Part shown: positions 35,866 through 58,547 of the stretch, piece after piece
How positions within the stretch are numbered: the first letter of the stretch is position 1
How the letters are laid out: each line of letters begins with the position of its first letter
From: Rhyzopertha dominica
Taxonomy: Eukaryota > Arthropoda > Insecta > Coleoptera > Bostrichidae
Length of the DNA: 64,000 nucleotides
Direction: 5' to 3'
NCBI GenBank assembly: GCA_025024175.1
Contig: QCXZ01000064.1
Location: 4,278,001 to 4,342,000, forward strand
Notes under the pieces: model-generated
Told to the model about the DNA's origin: nothing
Seen by the model: only the letters and a program-made list of their open reading frames with translations
Databases searched by the model: none
Position numbers and translations under genes: made by a program

Positions 35866-36385
35866 CCGAAGCCTGCGCAAGAAGGCCAACTCTGGGCCCT
35901 TCCAATTTCCCATACATTTAGCTGGTTAATTATGTGTGTACACCTAAAAATTGTCTTATTTGCGAAATTGTAAATACAGTAAAATTTATAGGCAAGTGTA
36001 TTTCACAATTTTCATCCAGAACTCATATTTGACCCTTGCAAATGACCTTCTCTAATAAGTCGTTGTGAAATGGTTTCCAAGCTTAATCGATGCCATGTGC
36101 GTTTTGAAGCTGGAACTCCAACATATGTACTTGTTGTTACGAATTGTTGCCTTAGGGCGGATATAGCTTTAAAAGACTATCTTGGTCAGGATGAGTCATA
36201 ACACGATTTCTGCATAGTTCAGCTCTTCTACCTTTCCCTATAAAGATTGTTCAACTAACTACTGTTATATGAAATCATATCAGAATCTGTCATATATTGA
36301 GTGATAACTCTAACTTTTGTACCAAATTACTAAATTTGCATTACATTTTAACAATTAATACAAAAAACAAAAAAAAATCTAAAAA
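35866..36385 (+). repeat. dispersed repeat, copy 1 of a direct pair
   Basis: Matches 37,790-38,192 in the same orientation with indels: CCAACTCTGGGCCC, TTAGCTGGTTAATTA, TTTTCATCCAGAACTCATAT, GGTTTCCAAGCTTA and ACATTTTAACAATTAATACA occur in the same order in both. The nature of the repeat is unknown. No protein is encoded that I recognise. Confidence 0.75.
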
Positions 36386-36689
36386 TCCATCCGAACTAGC
36401 GTTTATCAAAGTCAATTTATGTAATATAAGCTTTAGGAATCCAGTAAGAGCATTATCAGCACGAATTAAAACCCGGTGTGTTGTTAAAAATGCAACTAAA
36501 TATATTTCAGTTTATTTAAGTGGCCGAAAAATATTTGATAAAAGTATAGAAGAGTAGTGATTGGTCACATTAGCAAATTTAGTGTAATCGAATCACATTA
36601 CTGTAGAGCCGACCTACAGAGACCATATTTGGTATCTACTTTAACCATTTAAGAACTGAAATCTTGGTCATTTTGGTTTAGACCGCGTC

Positions 36690-37165
36690 TGATTTTATAA
36701 TAAGGTCGACGTTTTGCCCGCACTTCTAAGGAGCTTCATCAGGACGAGGATAAAGTGCATGATAGAAACTTAACGCGAGAAACACGTTCGAACTGAACCA
36801 ACTGAACTCCTAGAATTGAAGAAGAACTTAATTCGATGCTTTAGAATCCAACAGTACCTCAAGATATCAGGAAAAAGCTAGCTCCAAAGTAAGCGAAAAG
36901 CCCTCGTCTATACGGTCTTCCAAAAATGCATAAAAAGGAAATTCCACTCGGGCCCATTGTTAGCACTAAGGACTCACCTACTTATAACATCACCAAGGTT
37001 TTAGAGAATTTTCTGAAGGACTACACGGGGAAAACATCTTCACATGTTCTCACTTCCAAACACGTTGTAAATATTCCATTGGAACTTATCTCGTCCTTGT
37101 CCACAAAAGTTGCAATCCGTCAATTGGGTATTGTAACTTTTTTTGAAAATTACGTAAAATGAATC
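36690..37165 (+). mobile_element. Penelope-like element, family B fragment
   Basis: Plus-strand remnant. It reads VPQDIRKKLAPK near 36,850, then RLYGLPKMHKKEIPLGPIVS with TKDSPTYNITKVLENFL (36,905-37,017) and a VLTSKHVVN block: the RT fingers region of a PLE different from family A. The RT palm (YADD) and endonuclease are absent. Upstream, on the minus strand at 36,742-36,709, is CTGATGA...CAAAACGTCGAC, a decayed hammerhead-like core in the inverted position also seen at the 5' end of family A copy 1. Confidence 0.75.
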
Positions 37166-38458
37166 TTGAAGTGCATATATATAGTACGCCATGTTAAAAA
37201 AAAAAAATTGTAGGTAGAGAATTTCAGGTCTGAAATTCGAATCTTAGGAGTCACCGCCAAAACGCTTCTATCCAAGGTTATTCAACTCGTGACGTCAAGT
37301 GTCATGTAAACATTACCGATGGGCGTGCTGTTTAATGGTGTAGTATCAGTCTTGTATGTGAAAAGCTTTTGTGTGGTGTTTACTGAAAGGACGGTGTAAG
37401 AGGTCGCACCAAAAAGTGATTTGTGTAGTTTTACAAGCATATATTATGTATGGAAAACAAAACAAGTGTGTTTTGTACATGGTTATAAAAGTACTTCAGT
37501 CAGTACAACTAGCAAAATTTTTGTAACCGTTCGTAGAGATTATTAACATATGAAAAAATTGTTTAAGGCCCCTAAACGTGATATGCCGAAATCGCAAAGT
37601 TTGTTATCTGTTGTGATGATCATCTTAATTCTTACTGTAAGTTTTATTATTATTTTTGGGATTATAAGCGTTTACCTTTTAGTTTCCATTTTGTTATAGC
37701 TTAAAGGGGATATGAAAAATTATATGCGTTTTACGTTGATAGAGGGAAATGTTATAATAAAGAACGACGTTGTTCCCCATATATTCGACTATTAGCCAGA
37801 CCGGAAACGAGCCGCCAACTCTGGGCCCCTCCCTCCTATCATACACTTAGCTGGTTAATTAAGTATGTATTTACGAAATTGTAAATACAGTAAATTTTAT
37901 AGACAAGCGCATTTCTCAATTTTCATCCAGAACTCATATTTGATCTATGCAAATGACATTCGATAAGTCATTGTCAAACGGTTTCCAAGCTTATCTTGGT
38001 CAGGAATCATAACACGATTTATACTTTGTTCAGTTCTTCTAATATGTTTTCTTATAGGGATTGTTCTACTATGCATGATTCTGTTATATGGAATACACAG
38101 AATCGGTCACATATTTGTATTTCTTCGTTCAAAATTTCTAAATTCGCGTTACATTTTAACAATTAATACAGAAAAACAAAAAAGTTTCAAAAATATCAGT
38201 TATTGACATGTTGTTTTCCGGGCTGGTTCACATCACTGGGTACCCAACGGACATCCACTAAAATTCATACCAAGATGGGTTTTGGCATAATATATGTAAC
38301 CCTCAATGATACTTTATTGACGTAGCCACCATCAGCAACAATGTGTGAGCGTTTCGCAAGTTATAGTTGAAATGGTTTTTCAGCTCTTTGTGAGAGCTGA
38401 AGTATTGTCACAGGATCAATTTCAGTTTTCGTTTCCCTCAACTTATAGCAAATAGCAC
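37166..38458. other. non-coding with second repeat copy
   Basis: Positions 37,790-38,192 are the second copy of the direct repeat at 35,866-36,385. The rest, including 37,170-37,790, shows no gene. Confidence 0.5.
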
Positions 38459-38460
38459 TA

Positions 38461-39758
38461 ACGTATGTCTCAAAAGTTTTGGCACAACATTCACTGGCGT
38501 TAAAACTGGCGATAATGATAACACATCGAAATGGCTTTGGAAACAAAAATTCTTCAATCGATTCTCTTTATTGTGACAGCTCAGTTTTAAGTAATATTTG
38601 CATAGAAATGTCTTATAAATTAGATCTTCGGAAAAGTATATACTCTTTGGTTGGGCGGTTGCCAAAACCAGAGATAGTACGCTTGTTCGAAGATCAAAAT
38701 ATCGCTCGCCGTACTATTTATCGTACAATAGCTGAGTGTGAGCAAGGTATACCATGCCTAAATTTACCAAAAAGTGGAAGACCAAGAATTTTTACTCAAG
38801 AGAGAGCAGAAAGATTGGTGAGAAGGGCTAAAAATAGAGTTGGAGTGTCTCTCAGGAAATTGGCACGTGAATATCGCACTTCTAAGGACATAGTTTCGAG
38901 GGAATTGGTCAGAAATGCTGTAGAATATCGAAAACGAAGAAAATGTCCAAAATATACGGAAAATCAGTTGGCACGGATACCACGATGTTGTCGGGCATTA
39001 AGGCGGATCCATTTTGCAAACGACAGAATCATCGTTATGGACGACGAAAAATATTTTACACTGGGCAATTCGGAGATGAAGGGAAATGATGGGTTTTATA
39101 CCGACAACATAGAAAACTGTCCAGACAATGTAAAATATAAAGAAAAGGCGAAATTCGCCGACAAAATTTTAGTTTGGTGTGCCATTTCCACTGCGGGAAT
39201 ATCCAGGCCTTATGTCGGACGTGTAAAGGGCGAAGCAATAAACAGTCAGCGCTATATTCAAAACTGTCTGACCAAATTGGCTGACTTTATTCACGAGTAT
39301 CATGCTGAAGACAACATAATGTTTTGGCCAGATTTAGCTTCTTGCCATTACGCACGCGAATCTCAAAATTGGCTTAACGCTCATAACATCCCATTTGTAC
39401 CCAGAAACGATAATCCCCCTAACCTACCCCAGGCTCGTCCAATTGAAGATTTTTGGGCACTTTTATCTAGAAAGGTCTACGATGGAGGATGGCAAGCTGC
39501 AAATGAAGAGCAGTTAAGGCGTAGAATCTATAGAAAAATAAGAGAGGTAGATGGCGAGGTAGTCCAAAACCTAATGCGCGATGTCCGCAGAAAGTTGCGC
39601 CTTGTTGAGGAGCACGGGCCGCTTCATTTGATTTGAATTGTTAATTTTGTTGTTTGTAATATTGTTAATCCTTGCATATAATTAAAATTTAAGTAAAATT
39701 ATCTTTGCGTGTTAAAATTGAATAAAGTAATTTGTGCCAAAACTTTTGAGACATACGT
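38461..39758 (+). mobile_element. intact DD37E Tc1/mariner-superfamily transposon
   Basis: A 1,298-bp element flanked by TA (38,459-38,460 and 39,759-39,760). Its terminal inverted repeats are identical over 27 bp, beginning ACGTATGTCTCAAAAGTTTT. The single transposase gene is open from end to end. Perfect TIRs, a clean TA duplication and an uninterrupted gene together indicate recent insertion. Confidence 0.93.
38608..39636 (+). CDS. DD37E transposase (ITmD37E/TRT type)
   Basis: Cuts and pastes the surrounding element by binding its terminal inverted repeats. From ATG 38,608 it is 342 aa, the normal size for the group. The frame is open 129 bp further upstream (ATG 38,479, next to the TIR), but those residues look like leader. 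Residues 1-110 hold two helix-turn-helix units (SIYSLVGRLPKPEIVRLFE; VSLRKLAREYRTSKDIVSREL) joined by the KSGRPRIF hook. The catalytic triad is Asp146 (VMDDEKYF), Asp242 (FWPDLASCHYA) and Glu280 (ARPIEDFW), with 37 residues between the last two, hence DD37E. No stops or shifts. The usual DNA/QDGAP-type block is PDLASCHY here, as in this family. Confidence 0.93.
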   Translation: MSYKLDLRKSIYSLVGRLPKPEIVRLFEDQNIARRTIYRTIAECEQGIPCLNLPKSGRPRIFTQERAERLVRRAKNRVGVSLRKLAREYRTSKDIVSRELVRNAVEYRKRRKCPKYTENQLARIPRCCRALRRIHFANDRIIVMDDEKYFTLGNSEMKGNDGFYTDNIENCPDNVKYKEKAKFADKILVWCAISTAGISRPYVGRVKGEAINSQRYIQNCLTKLADFIHEYHAEDNIMFWPDLASCHYARESQNWLNAHNIPFVPRNDNPPNLPQARPIEDFWALLSRKVYDGGWQAANEEQLRRRIYRKIREVDGEVVQNLMRDVRRKLRLVEEHGPLHLI

Positions 39759-39760
39759 TA

Positions 39761-41025
39761 TTAAGACTTGCCAAAATGACGAATTTGTTTTTACCCACGT
39801 CTGGTTTTATATCATTTCCAATTCCGTAGCGTTGTGTCCGTAACAAGAAAAAGGGATAATTTTTCTGTTAACATTGAACATTATTATAGTATAACCATCT
39901 TATAATCATTTCATCCTCCGACTTGAAATAATTGATGGTTGCAATATCTCTAAAGCCTGTAGACAATAGGTAATCCGAAGACGCAATTTGAATCGCGTAA
40001 TTAAATGGATTAGACTGTTCCTAGCAACCACTTTGACCGGTGAAGCTCAACATTACAAAGCTCGAACAGTTTACGTCTGAACGTGGTTTAGTCGTGACAC
40101 GGAGCAGACATCCTAAGAGCAGACAACTTGTGTGCAGTGTAAATTCCTATTATAATTGGATATTAAAATGCATGTCTATGCTGTGCTCTCTACACCTCAA
40201 CCAACTGCAGATAGTACTATTTCGCTGTCATTACAGCTCATCAGTGCAGTTTAAGTCTAGTGTAGACAACACGGCATAGAACTGGTTTTGCTTATATACC
40301 AAAGCAATGGTATGATGAAAGTAAGAATTTAAGATGGCAATGCCATCTGTCAGCATTACACTGACATGATGATAAAGCCACCTAGCTGCCTTAACGGGTA
40401 CTTCCTTTAGGAAGTAGTACCCACTTAGAAGTCCAGATTTCACGCCACTAGACTTCTCAATGTGGTCACAAATGAAGGACATGGTATACAAAGAAACAAT
40501 TAATTCCATTGAATAATTACGACAGAAAATTCAAGAAGGCAGTCCTTTTAAGCAATTACTTTGAAGTTTTCATTTATTACCGTCACTGATTGTTATTTTT
40601 TACCTTTACTGTGATGCTAATTTAATGCCTCTTCATGTGATACAGCAAATGCTAAATGACCAACATCGCCCACAATTAGTAGCAGTTGGGATACAGATTA
40701 AAAATGTACCATCACTTGAGGAAAATCACTTTCAAAAAGCGGACTGGTTGGACTTTATTACTAAATTTGACATGAATCTTCGAAAGGTCCCAGCATCTAC
40801 TGAAAACTACAAAAGACTTTTTGGTCAACATCGACAGTATCCGAAACATTAAGTGGAGGAATGAACTCCAATTTTTCAGTTTCTGAGTCACATTGCACAT
40901 CTTCTAGTATAGTGTTTATCAATTTAAGCAATTGTAAACTTAACATTTATCCTAATAAATGAATGAAAAAAAGTGTTGCTAATAATAAGAAATGTCCCAC
41001 TTTTCTTAACTATTTTGTGTTAAAC
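39761..41025. other. non-coding, includes repeat at 40,190-40,300 and a 27-bp hairpin
   Basis: About 100 bp at 40,195-40,300 recur at 46,090-46,190 (AGCTCATCAGTGCAGTTTAA and ACATAGAACTGGTTTTGC-type segments). GGGTACTTCCT-TT-AGGAAGTAGTACCC at about 40,398-40,424 forms a small hairpin. No gene recognised. Confidence 0.4.
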
Positions 41026-41290
41026 AGTAATGTAGTCGCTGTCTCTTGAAAACACTGACAAAAAATTAATAGTCTGACGTTTCGATTACACCTGTAATCT
41101 TTGTCAAAGACGAAGAACCTCAAAATTTGCCTGACACAAGTTCAAACAAAATTTTGAAAGTAAATAAACAAATCACCGAGGATGCGAGACGTCATAGAAA
41201 CAACGTGCCAACCTGATAAAAAAGGAACCTAACGATGAAAAAGGAACTACCTACCTACTAGATATACACGAAATACTTGATAAAAGATAA

Positions 41291-42190
41291 CTACAAAATA
41301 GCCTTCCAAATGTCACCTAACTCATAATTTCCACAATCCCTATTAAAATTATTAGTATTCCTACAAATTTCTATAGCTTCTTTTATTAGACGTTTGTGAT
41401 AATATTTTTCTCTATGTAAAATTTTTGTTTTATCAAAATCAATCATGTGTCTAGTCAAATATGAGTGTTCAGCTACGGAAGATTTATCTATCTGTTGCAA
41501 CCTAGTAGCACGTATGTGTTCTTTCAAACGCGTACCTACTTTTCTTTTTGTTTGACCTATGTAACACTTTCCACAAGAACAAGTAATTTTGTAAACACCT
41601 TCACTCTCTAAATGTACTTTATCTTTAGTAGAACTTAAAATTTTATCTAAATTATTATATGTACTATCAATAACTAAAATATCATCTTTTCTAAGCATCC
41701 TCTTTAATTTTTCCGAAAGGCCTTGTACATAAGGCAAACTCAACTTCAATTTACTTTGTCGTGGCTGAGAACTTATTTGATTTGGATGAGCACTTTTATT
41801 AAAAACTGACCAAATATTCTTACTACTATAACCAAATAACGTCCTAATAAGACTATTCTTTTGAGAAGGAGGGTGGTGAGATGTGGCATGTAAATATCTG
41901 TCTGTGTGTGTTGGTTTTCTGTAAACCTTGTGTCCTAACTGTCCAGTGTTTATTCTGTAAATTTTGACATCCAAGAAAGGTAAACTACCATTGCTTTCTA
42001 ATTCCATAGTAAATTTTATGTCGGGATTTTGACTGTTCAAATGATTTAGAAACCTACCTAGTTCTACTATACCATGGGGCCAAATAACAAAAGTGTCATC
42101 TACGTACCTATACCAACATTTTGGTTTAAGATGAAAACTGTTTATCGCTACATGTTCAAAATTTTGCCAATCTGTAACAAGGCCTGCCAA
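41291..42190 (-). pseudogene. Penelope RT C-terminal part and GIY-YIG endonuclease, family A copy 2
   Basis: 299 codons open. Residues from about 10 give NFEHVAINSF and WYRYVDDTFVIW (the YVDD box), LPFLDVKIYRINTGQLGH, then the linker. From about residue 210 they give the endonuclease: GVYKITCSCGKCYIGQTKR (the GIY and YIG elements as GVY and YIG), the conserved Arg in VGTRLKEH, and AEHSYLTRH with YHKRLIKEAIEI. PLE endonucleases of this sort nick the target DNA. This half is uninterrupted, which shows the element is young even though the RT core was deleted. Confidence 0.88.
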
Positions 42191-42737
42191 TCGTATTGAC
42201 TATGGGTCTTAACGGGACATTGGTTTTGTGGATTTTGGGCAAACCATACAATTTAGGTACCTTGCAATCGGAAACAGTTAAAAGAGACTTCTCCTCATTC
42301 GAAAGATTTGAACTTTTGATAAGATCATTGGTAATTTTGGAAATTTTTGAGGTAGGATCTCGGGATAATTTTTGATATGTTTCCTCATCTAACAACTCTC
42401 TAACTTTATTCTCGTAATCTGTTCTATCTAAAATTACTGTGGCTGAACCTTTATCTGCTCTAGTAACTATAATGGACTTATCTGTATTCAAATCCTTAAG
42501 AGCCTTCATTTCCTCAGATGTCACATTAGGTTTGGGCATACGTACATTTCTAATAGCGTGGCATACATCCATCCTAATCTTATCCGCTTGATCTTTCGGA
42601 AGCAGTCTTATACAAGATTCAACAGATGACATTATCTCCACTTTTGGAATGGTCCGTGGCGTTACAGCAAAGTTCATCCCCTTCGCTAAAATATTTACAG
42701 TAGCATCTGAGACACTCTTTTTTGACAGGTTTATCAC
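42156..42737 (-). pseudogene. Penelope RT, N-terminal part, family A copy 2
   Basis: 193 codons open from 42,737. It shows VNLS/INLSKKSVSDA, LAKGMNFAVTPRTIP, the IIVTRADKGSATVILD block and KVPKLYGLPKIHKT...LRPIVNTIG. These are the RT(0) and fingers motifs shared by all Penelope-like elements. The frame ends just past the deletion junction (RLAKF then stop), so the product lacks the polymerase active site. More upstream sequence of the element (42,740-43,220) is in other frames. Confidence 0.88.
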
Positions 42738-43243
42738 AGTGTTGTTGATGTTGGTTTTAACTATGTTAGATGATTTGAACTTATTGTGTTTAATGGTATT
42801 GAATTTCTCAAATTTAAGTATGTTTTGTTCCTTGACCTTGTTAAAGTGTTATTTGTATACTTTTTGTATAAACTTTATTATGTCTTCAAAATCTTGATAA
42901 AAAAGGTTGTGGGATAGAATTTGCAATATTGTGTTTATGTCTTCATCTAAGAAACCAAGTTGTCTACGTGTGTCGTGTATGCGTTCCCTAATTAAAGCAA
43001 ATTTTGTTTGTAGCATAATTTTATTTGACTTGTATGTGTTTATGTGTGTTTTAATATTAAGAAAATTTGGTACGACCTTTTTATCTCTGCAGCGTTTTAA
43101 AAATACTAATCAGTTGACGATGCTCGCTTTCTTCAATAAAGTCCTTTCTAGTCTTCTACATACTCCTAGGATGTACTCTCCGTAGAGTCTTCGTATACGA
43201 GGGTGAATGCTTTCANCGTCCATAATATAATAAGTAATGTAGT

Positions 43244-46089
43244 ATTGTCCATTTCTATAAAATACAGGAACAAGTTTATTATATTTGCTTTGAAATTGTA
43301 AACATGAAAATGGGAACTTGTATTTAGTGCAACTCTGTTATGTGGTAACGTGTTGTTCCTGTTGAGTTGCCATATGTCTAAATAAATAAATAAATTTAGA
43401 AGGAATATTAAAACTTTTGTGTAAGTATTTGTTTATGTATTCCACATTTTCGCAGAAATATTTAAGCAAAATTTTCGGCAAATGCAAACCTTTTACATAA
43501 ATTACCTGGAAGTTTCGAAGTTATTATAGTACCGCATTTTAATATGAGATTTACTTTCGTTTGAGAATCCTTGATTTCTGTCCGTAGATTTCATCCTTCG
43601 GTCCATCTAATTTACCAAAACATTAACTGCTACGTATCATACTCTTTCTTTTGTTTGCTAAATGAGTAAGAAAGAATACGATAGGGACTTATTTAGTGCG
43701 GTTTACAACATTTTGGACAAGGTAAAATATTTTCTCATAGGGCCTACTTTTTAATTCCCTTACATAATTAATAATTAATCAAAAAATCTTGAAACCCCAT
43801 CTAAATCTATCATCCTAACAGTTCGTACAAAAGCACACAGGTGAACCGTCACCGCATAGGTAGGTGGTCTGTATCGATTTGTTGGTACTACGTCTGCGGG
43901 GCCAGTTGCGTCACGATACGTCACCATTCAAACCTGGGGCCCTTCGTGCACGACCGCGGTCGCCTGTCAAGGGAACATCTGATAGCGGCACTTTGCGTTC
44001 TTATATGCTTTGGAGTTAATTCTTTCCGCTGCTAGATGATGTTTGTATCAAAAATGTCGAGGTCGAATTTTAAAAGGGCGCAAAATAGAACTTCTGGGAT
44101 GGTACGTTTTTAGAATGACTTTCCCTAGCGAATTGTTTACTGCTTAGATTGGTTATGTAATTTAATTTAATAAGGGCTTTATTGAAAATAACAAGATACA
44201 TAGTAGAAATCTAGCTTAGCTATTCTACTTAACCAAATGCACCTGTATATTTCACTTTAGCTAACCCAACTAACAGGTTAGTTATAAAGCCTTTTTTCGA
44301 TATCTTTCTTGGAACTAACATTTCGTGAAAACATCTTTAAAACTTGAATAGAACTGTATTAAGCGAAAAGTGTTCTGAAGTTCAAAATGTAAAGATACCT
44401 TATAACTTAGTGGTTGTTTAATTACAGTTTTAAAAAATTCCTTAAGTAAACTATATAAACTATATAACCGACAGATAATTGCCGGATGTATATTAAATAA
44501 TTTCTTGGGAAAACGGCATGGGTGTTTGGGCTAAGTTAAGAAATGGATTTTTTAACTTTGTCTGTCTATATTTCGAGCCAAAATCGGCTCTTCGTCAGGA
44601 CACTAAAATTAAATACATAACAGGCATTTTTTATAATTAAACTTCTTAACACTTACTGTTAACTCCAAATATAAAAGAAACAAAACGACGAAAACATAGA
44701 ACTTTGGGAAAGAATAAAGTATTACAGACTGCCGTATGACAAAACTGAATAAATAATTAAAAGGTGTCCAACCGTGAAATTGACAAAACTGACAAAATTT
44801 TTTGACATAATCAAGGGTAGAGTTGTTGAACAAGCTTAAAATTCATGTGCGATTTATCAAATATAAATATTATTTAAAAAATTCTATATATAAATTTTAA
44901 GTTGTATTATTTCTTCATAGTTTAACACTGTCAATTTGAAAAAGTTGGCAATAAATAGAACTAAGATTTTGTATATCTGAACTTTTGTTAATAGAATTGG
45001 AATTTTGTTCTCGGACCTGTACTCCACACTCCAATTGATATAACCCGTAGTTATGTTCGTTAGAATTGTTATTTCATGTTTAGGATAATTTAGTTTTGTT
45101 TTGTGTTTGCTCCAATGCTCTATAATATGTTAGCTAGTCTGCACTTTGGTTTTATTAATAATAATAATTTGTCCAGTAAGTTTAGTATAGTTTATTTTTT
45201 TATTATGTTTGTTGTGGTACTTTGCATTTTTAGCTACTCTTCACTTCATTATTAACAATTAAAAGTAGAATTAGTTGAGTTTATCGTTACCGAATTTTAG
45301 TGCAAATGGCTTTTGTCTTGCGTAACTGTTCCCCTATTTTTTTATATATTTATAGCAACTCTGATGTTTTTAGTTTTAGTGTAATAATAATATGTTGATC
45401 TGTTGGTTAAAGTTATTGTTCCAAGCCAACTTTAATTTTAGAAAGTTATACTGTATAAAATCACTGAGTTCCGCTATTCAACCTTTAATATCTTTAGATT
45501 AAAATAACATATGAAGGTGCGGTTTACACCATTTTAGTCTATATTCAATTGTTCTTTTAATGAAGTAAACAGCCTTATATCGTTGCATTTAAAAATTTCG
45601 AGAATAATCAATATTTAGGCAGTAACTTCAGAAAGCGCCCTCTTGCGGTCAACACACAAACTATGTTCTGACACTTAAAACTGCTTTTTATAAAGGCACA
45701 TAAGCTCTTGAAAATGACACCTCGCTGATTGAAATCGGTCAAGCCCAACCTGAAATATTAGCAATTTTCTATATTAATATTCACCCGCCCCCCACTCCTT
45801 TATTTGACATTTAACAAAAAAATGTTCTAAATAAAAATGGTGGATTTTAGTCCAAACAATCTTAATATGTTGAATACAGCAAACATTTATTAGGCTAAAA
45901 ATGACACAAACATTAATTTTGTAACTTGGATGTGCCACAGCGCCCTCTAGCGGTCACTTTACAAACTCGAAAATATTTTCCAGCAATTTCTCTTGGTCAC
46001 TTTGATTAAGAGATTTTTTACCCCAATGCTCTAGGGCTACTGGTTTACGAGATATGGCGGACCACCTCTTTTATTTACTCACCCTGTAC
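43244..46089. other. non-coding DNA with GC-richer patch 43,810-44,040
   Basis: The patch 43,810-44,040 is CpG-richer, has a donor-like ATAG|GTAGGT at about 43,856-43,863 and no recognisable protein. It could be an untranslated first exon. A hammerhead-like motif lies at 44,571-44,598. Motifs GCGCCCTCTTGCGGTC (45,636) and GCGCCCTCTAGCGGTC (45,940) are dispersed-repeat ends common in insects. Otherwise nothing. Confidence 0.3.
44571..44598 (-). repeat. hammerhead-like hairpin (CUGACGA-stem-GAAA)
   Basis: On the minus strand: CTGACGA, one extra A, GAGCC, six-base loop, GGCTC, GAAA. All conserved core residues of a hammerhead are there except for the extra base before the stem. No Penelope coding sequence is attached, so it is probably the last trace of an element end. 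Confidence 0.35.
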
Positions 46090-46300
46090 AGTTATCTGTA
46101 AGATGAATCTATTTAGCTGTCATTAAGCTCATCAGTGTAGTTTAGGTTTAATGCAGACAGCATGACATAGAACTGGTTTTGCCTATACAGCAAAGGCTTG
46201 CTAAACTGCACTGATGAGCTGCAATGAAGTGAAATAGATCTATCTGTAGTTAGTTGCAGTGCAGAATCGCTTATTCTCAAAGCTCGAAAAACATTTGACA
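46090..46300. repeat. foldback repeat related to 40,195-40,300
   Basis: Left half (46,105-46,145, ...AGCTCATCAGTGTAGTTTAG) and right half (46,200-46,255, CTAAACTGCACTGATGAGCT...) are inverted copies of each other. The left half with its following 60 bp also matches the single copy at 40,230-40,300. An unidentified short foldback family. Confidence 0.6.
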
Positions 46301-47675
46301 AATAATAAATTTTTATGTGCCATTAAGGAGTGATTTGTAGACCAAGTTAAAGATTTTTTTAAGGGCTTAGAATTACTTTACGGGCATTCTGCTAAATGTC
46401 TGTCTTAAAGGAGATTATGTTGAATAAATTAAATTTTGTTTTAAAATATTGTGGCATTTTATATGGTAAGCCAGATAGATATCAATAAACCCTAATATAC
46501 ATATAATACAGGAAAATTGGTGAGACCTTTGTCACAGGTATTATTTAAGTAATTAACTGCCTTCAAAATGGTTAAGCAATGAATTTAATATCTTACCTAC
46601 ACCTCAAATAGACTGTCATGTCATCGCCGTTGTGTTGTTAGGTATCATGTAAATACAGAATTTGTACTAGGTAAGTATATAGGTAGAGTGCCAGTCTGGT
46701 GCCCACCATGATCACCAGACGTCACAAAATTGATTTTCTTCACAGGATTAAGTAAAAGAATTTATATTCATATATACCATGAACCTATGATGTTTCATAT
46801 ACAAAATATATTTCAAACTGCTAACCAGAACATTAATTTGTGAAATGTATGTGACACATTTTTAGCAACAATTCAAAAAAATGGTGGCTACATTGAACAG
46901 TGTTAATCTGCATAATTTTTTCATGGCCTACTGTATTTGATTAGACATTAAAACAATAATTGGAATGTTGTTGTTTAAATAAACCATATATTTAAAAACT
47001 AAAAATCACAGGTATACAATGGGCATATACAAAATAAGGAAAATTAAAAATAGGTTACAACTAAATTTCAAAATATAGGATATATCCTTTAGAAAAAATG
47101 AAGTTACAGTGGAGTAAAGTTTGTATAATTATACTAAATTATGGAGAAGACTCCTGTTTTAGCATACAAAGTTTACTTTTTTATTTCAAATATTAAAGCT
47201 TCTAAAAGAATTTAATTTGAACATGTTTAAAAAAATCAGAAATGAAATAAGTTAACAAAACTTGTATATGGTTTTATAGAATAATATACCAACACTCACA
47301 AAAATAAGAAAAAGTATGAGAAATGCAATTTAAAAAAAAAAACAAAAGTTGAATACCTCTCCCAAATAACAGAAATGCAACTTATGCAATTATCTAACCA
47401 TACATAAAAATCATTTATGTATTTGTAATAATAAAGTCAGTAATTTCAGAAAATAAATAACCAGTAGGTTTAATATTAATAGTTAGTAGATAATACATAA
47501 TACAGAATTGTCAAAATCGAAAAACAGGAATTTTTGGTCAATGCTTATTAGGTACTATCCACTCCTATCTACAGTTTAAAAAAACAATAAATACATAGCA
47601 GATGTAATAACAACAGCAGATAATATACATATAATACAAAATTGAAAAAACATTAACAATGAAAAATCTTAATTA
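46301..47675. other. AT-rich intergenic DNA downstream of SMC5
   Basis: No gene or transposon recognised. It includes the 3' flank and probable 3' UTR of SMC5 (minus strand), but I could not place its poly(A) site. Confidence 0.35.

Positions 47676-58547
<10,872 letters not shown>

Larger units (their letters stand above)
41037..43232 (-). mobile_element. Penelope-like element, family A copy 2, 11-bp TSD, internal RT deletion
   Basis: Minus-strand element of 2,196 bp flanked by AGTAATGTAGT at 41,026-41,036 and 43,233-43,243. It preserves the family 5' start (TATGGACG...AAAGCATTCACCCTCG, 43,222-43,193), the N-terminal RT region, the thumb and GIY-YIG endonuclease, and the 3' terminal segment (41,037-41,150). 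Roughly 450-500 bp of RT palm are missing at about 42,165-42,180, which removes the catalytic region between RPCYRLAK and NFEHVAINS. An N is at 43,216. Confidence 0.92.

Noticed and set aside
36297..36557. 86-codon plus-strand frame beside the direct repeat
   Set aside because: It overlaps the repeat, has no recognisable motif and is not preserved in the second repeat copy.
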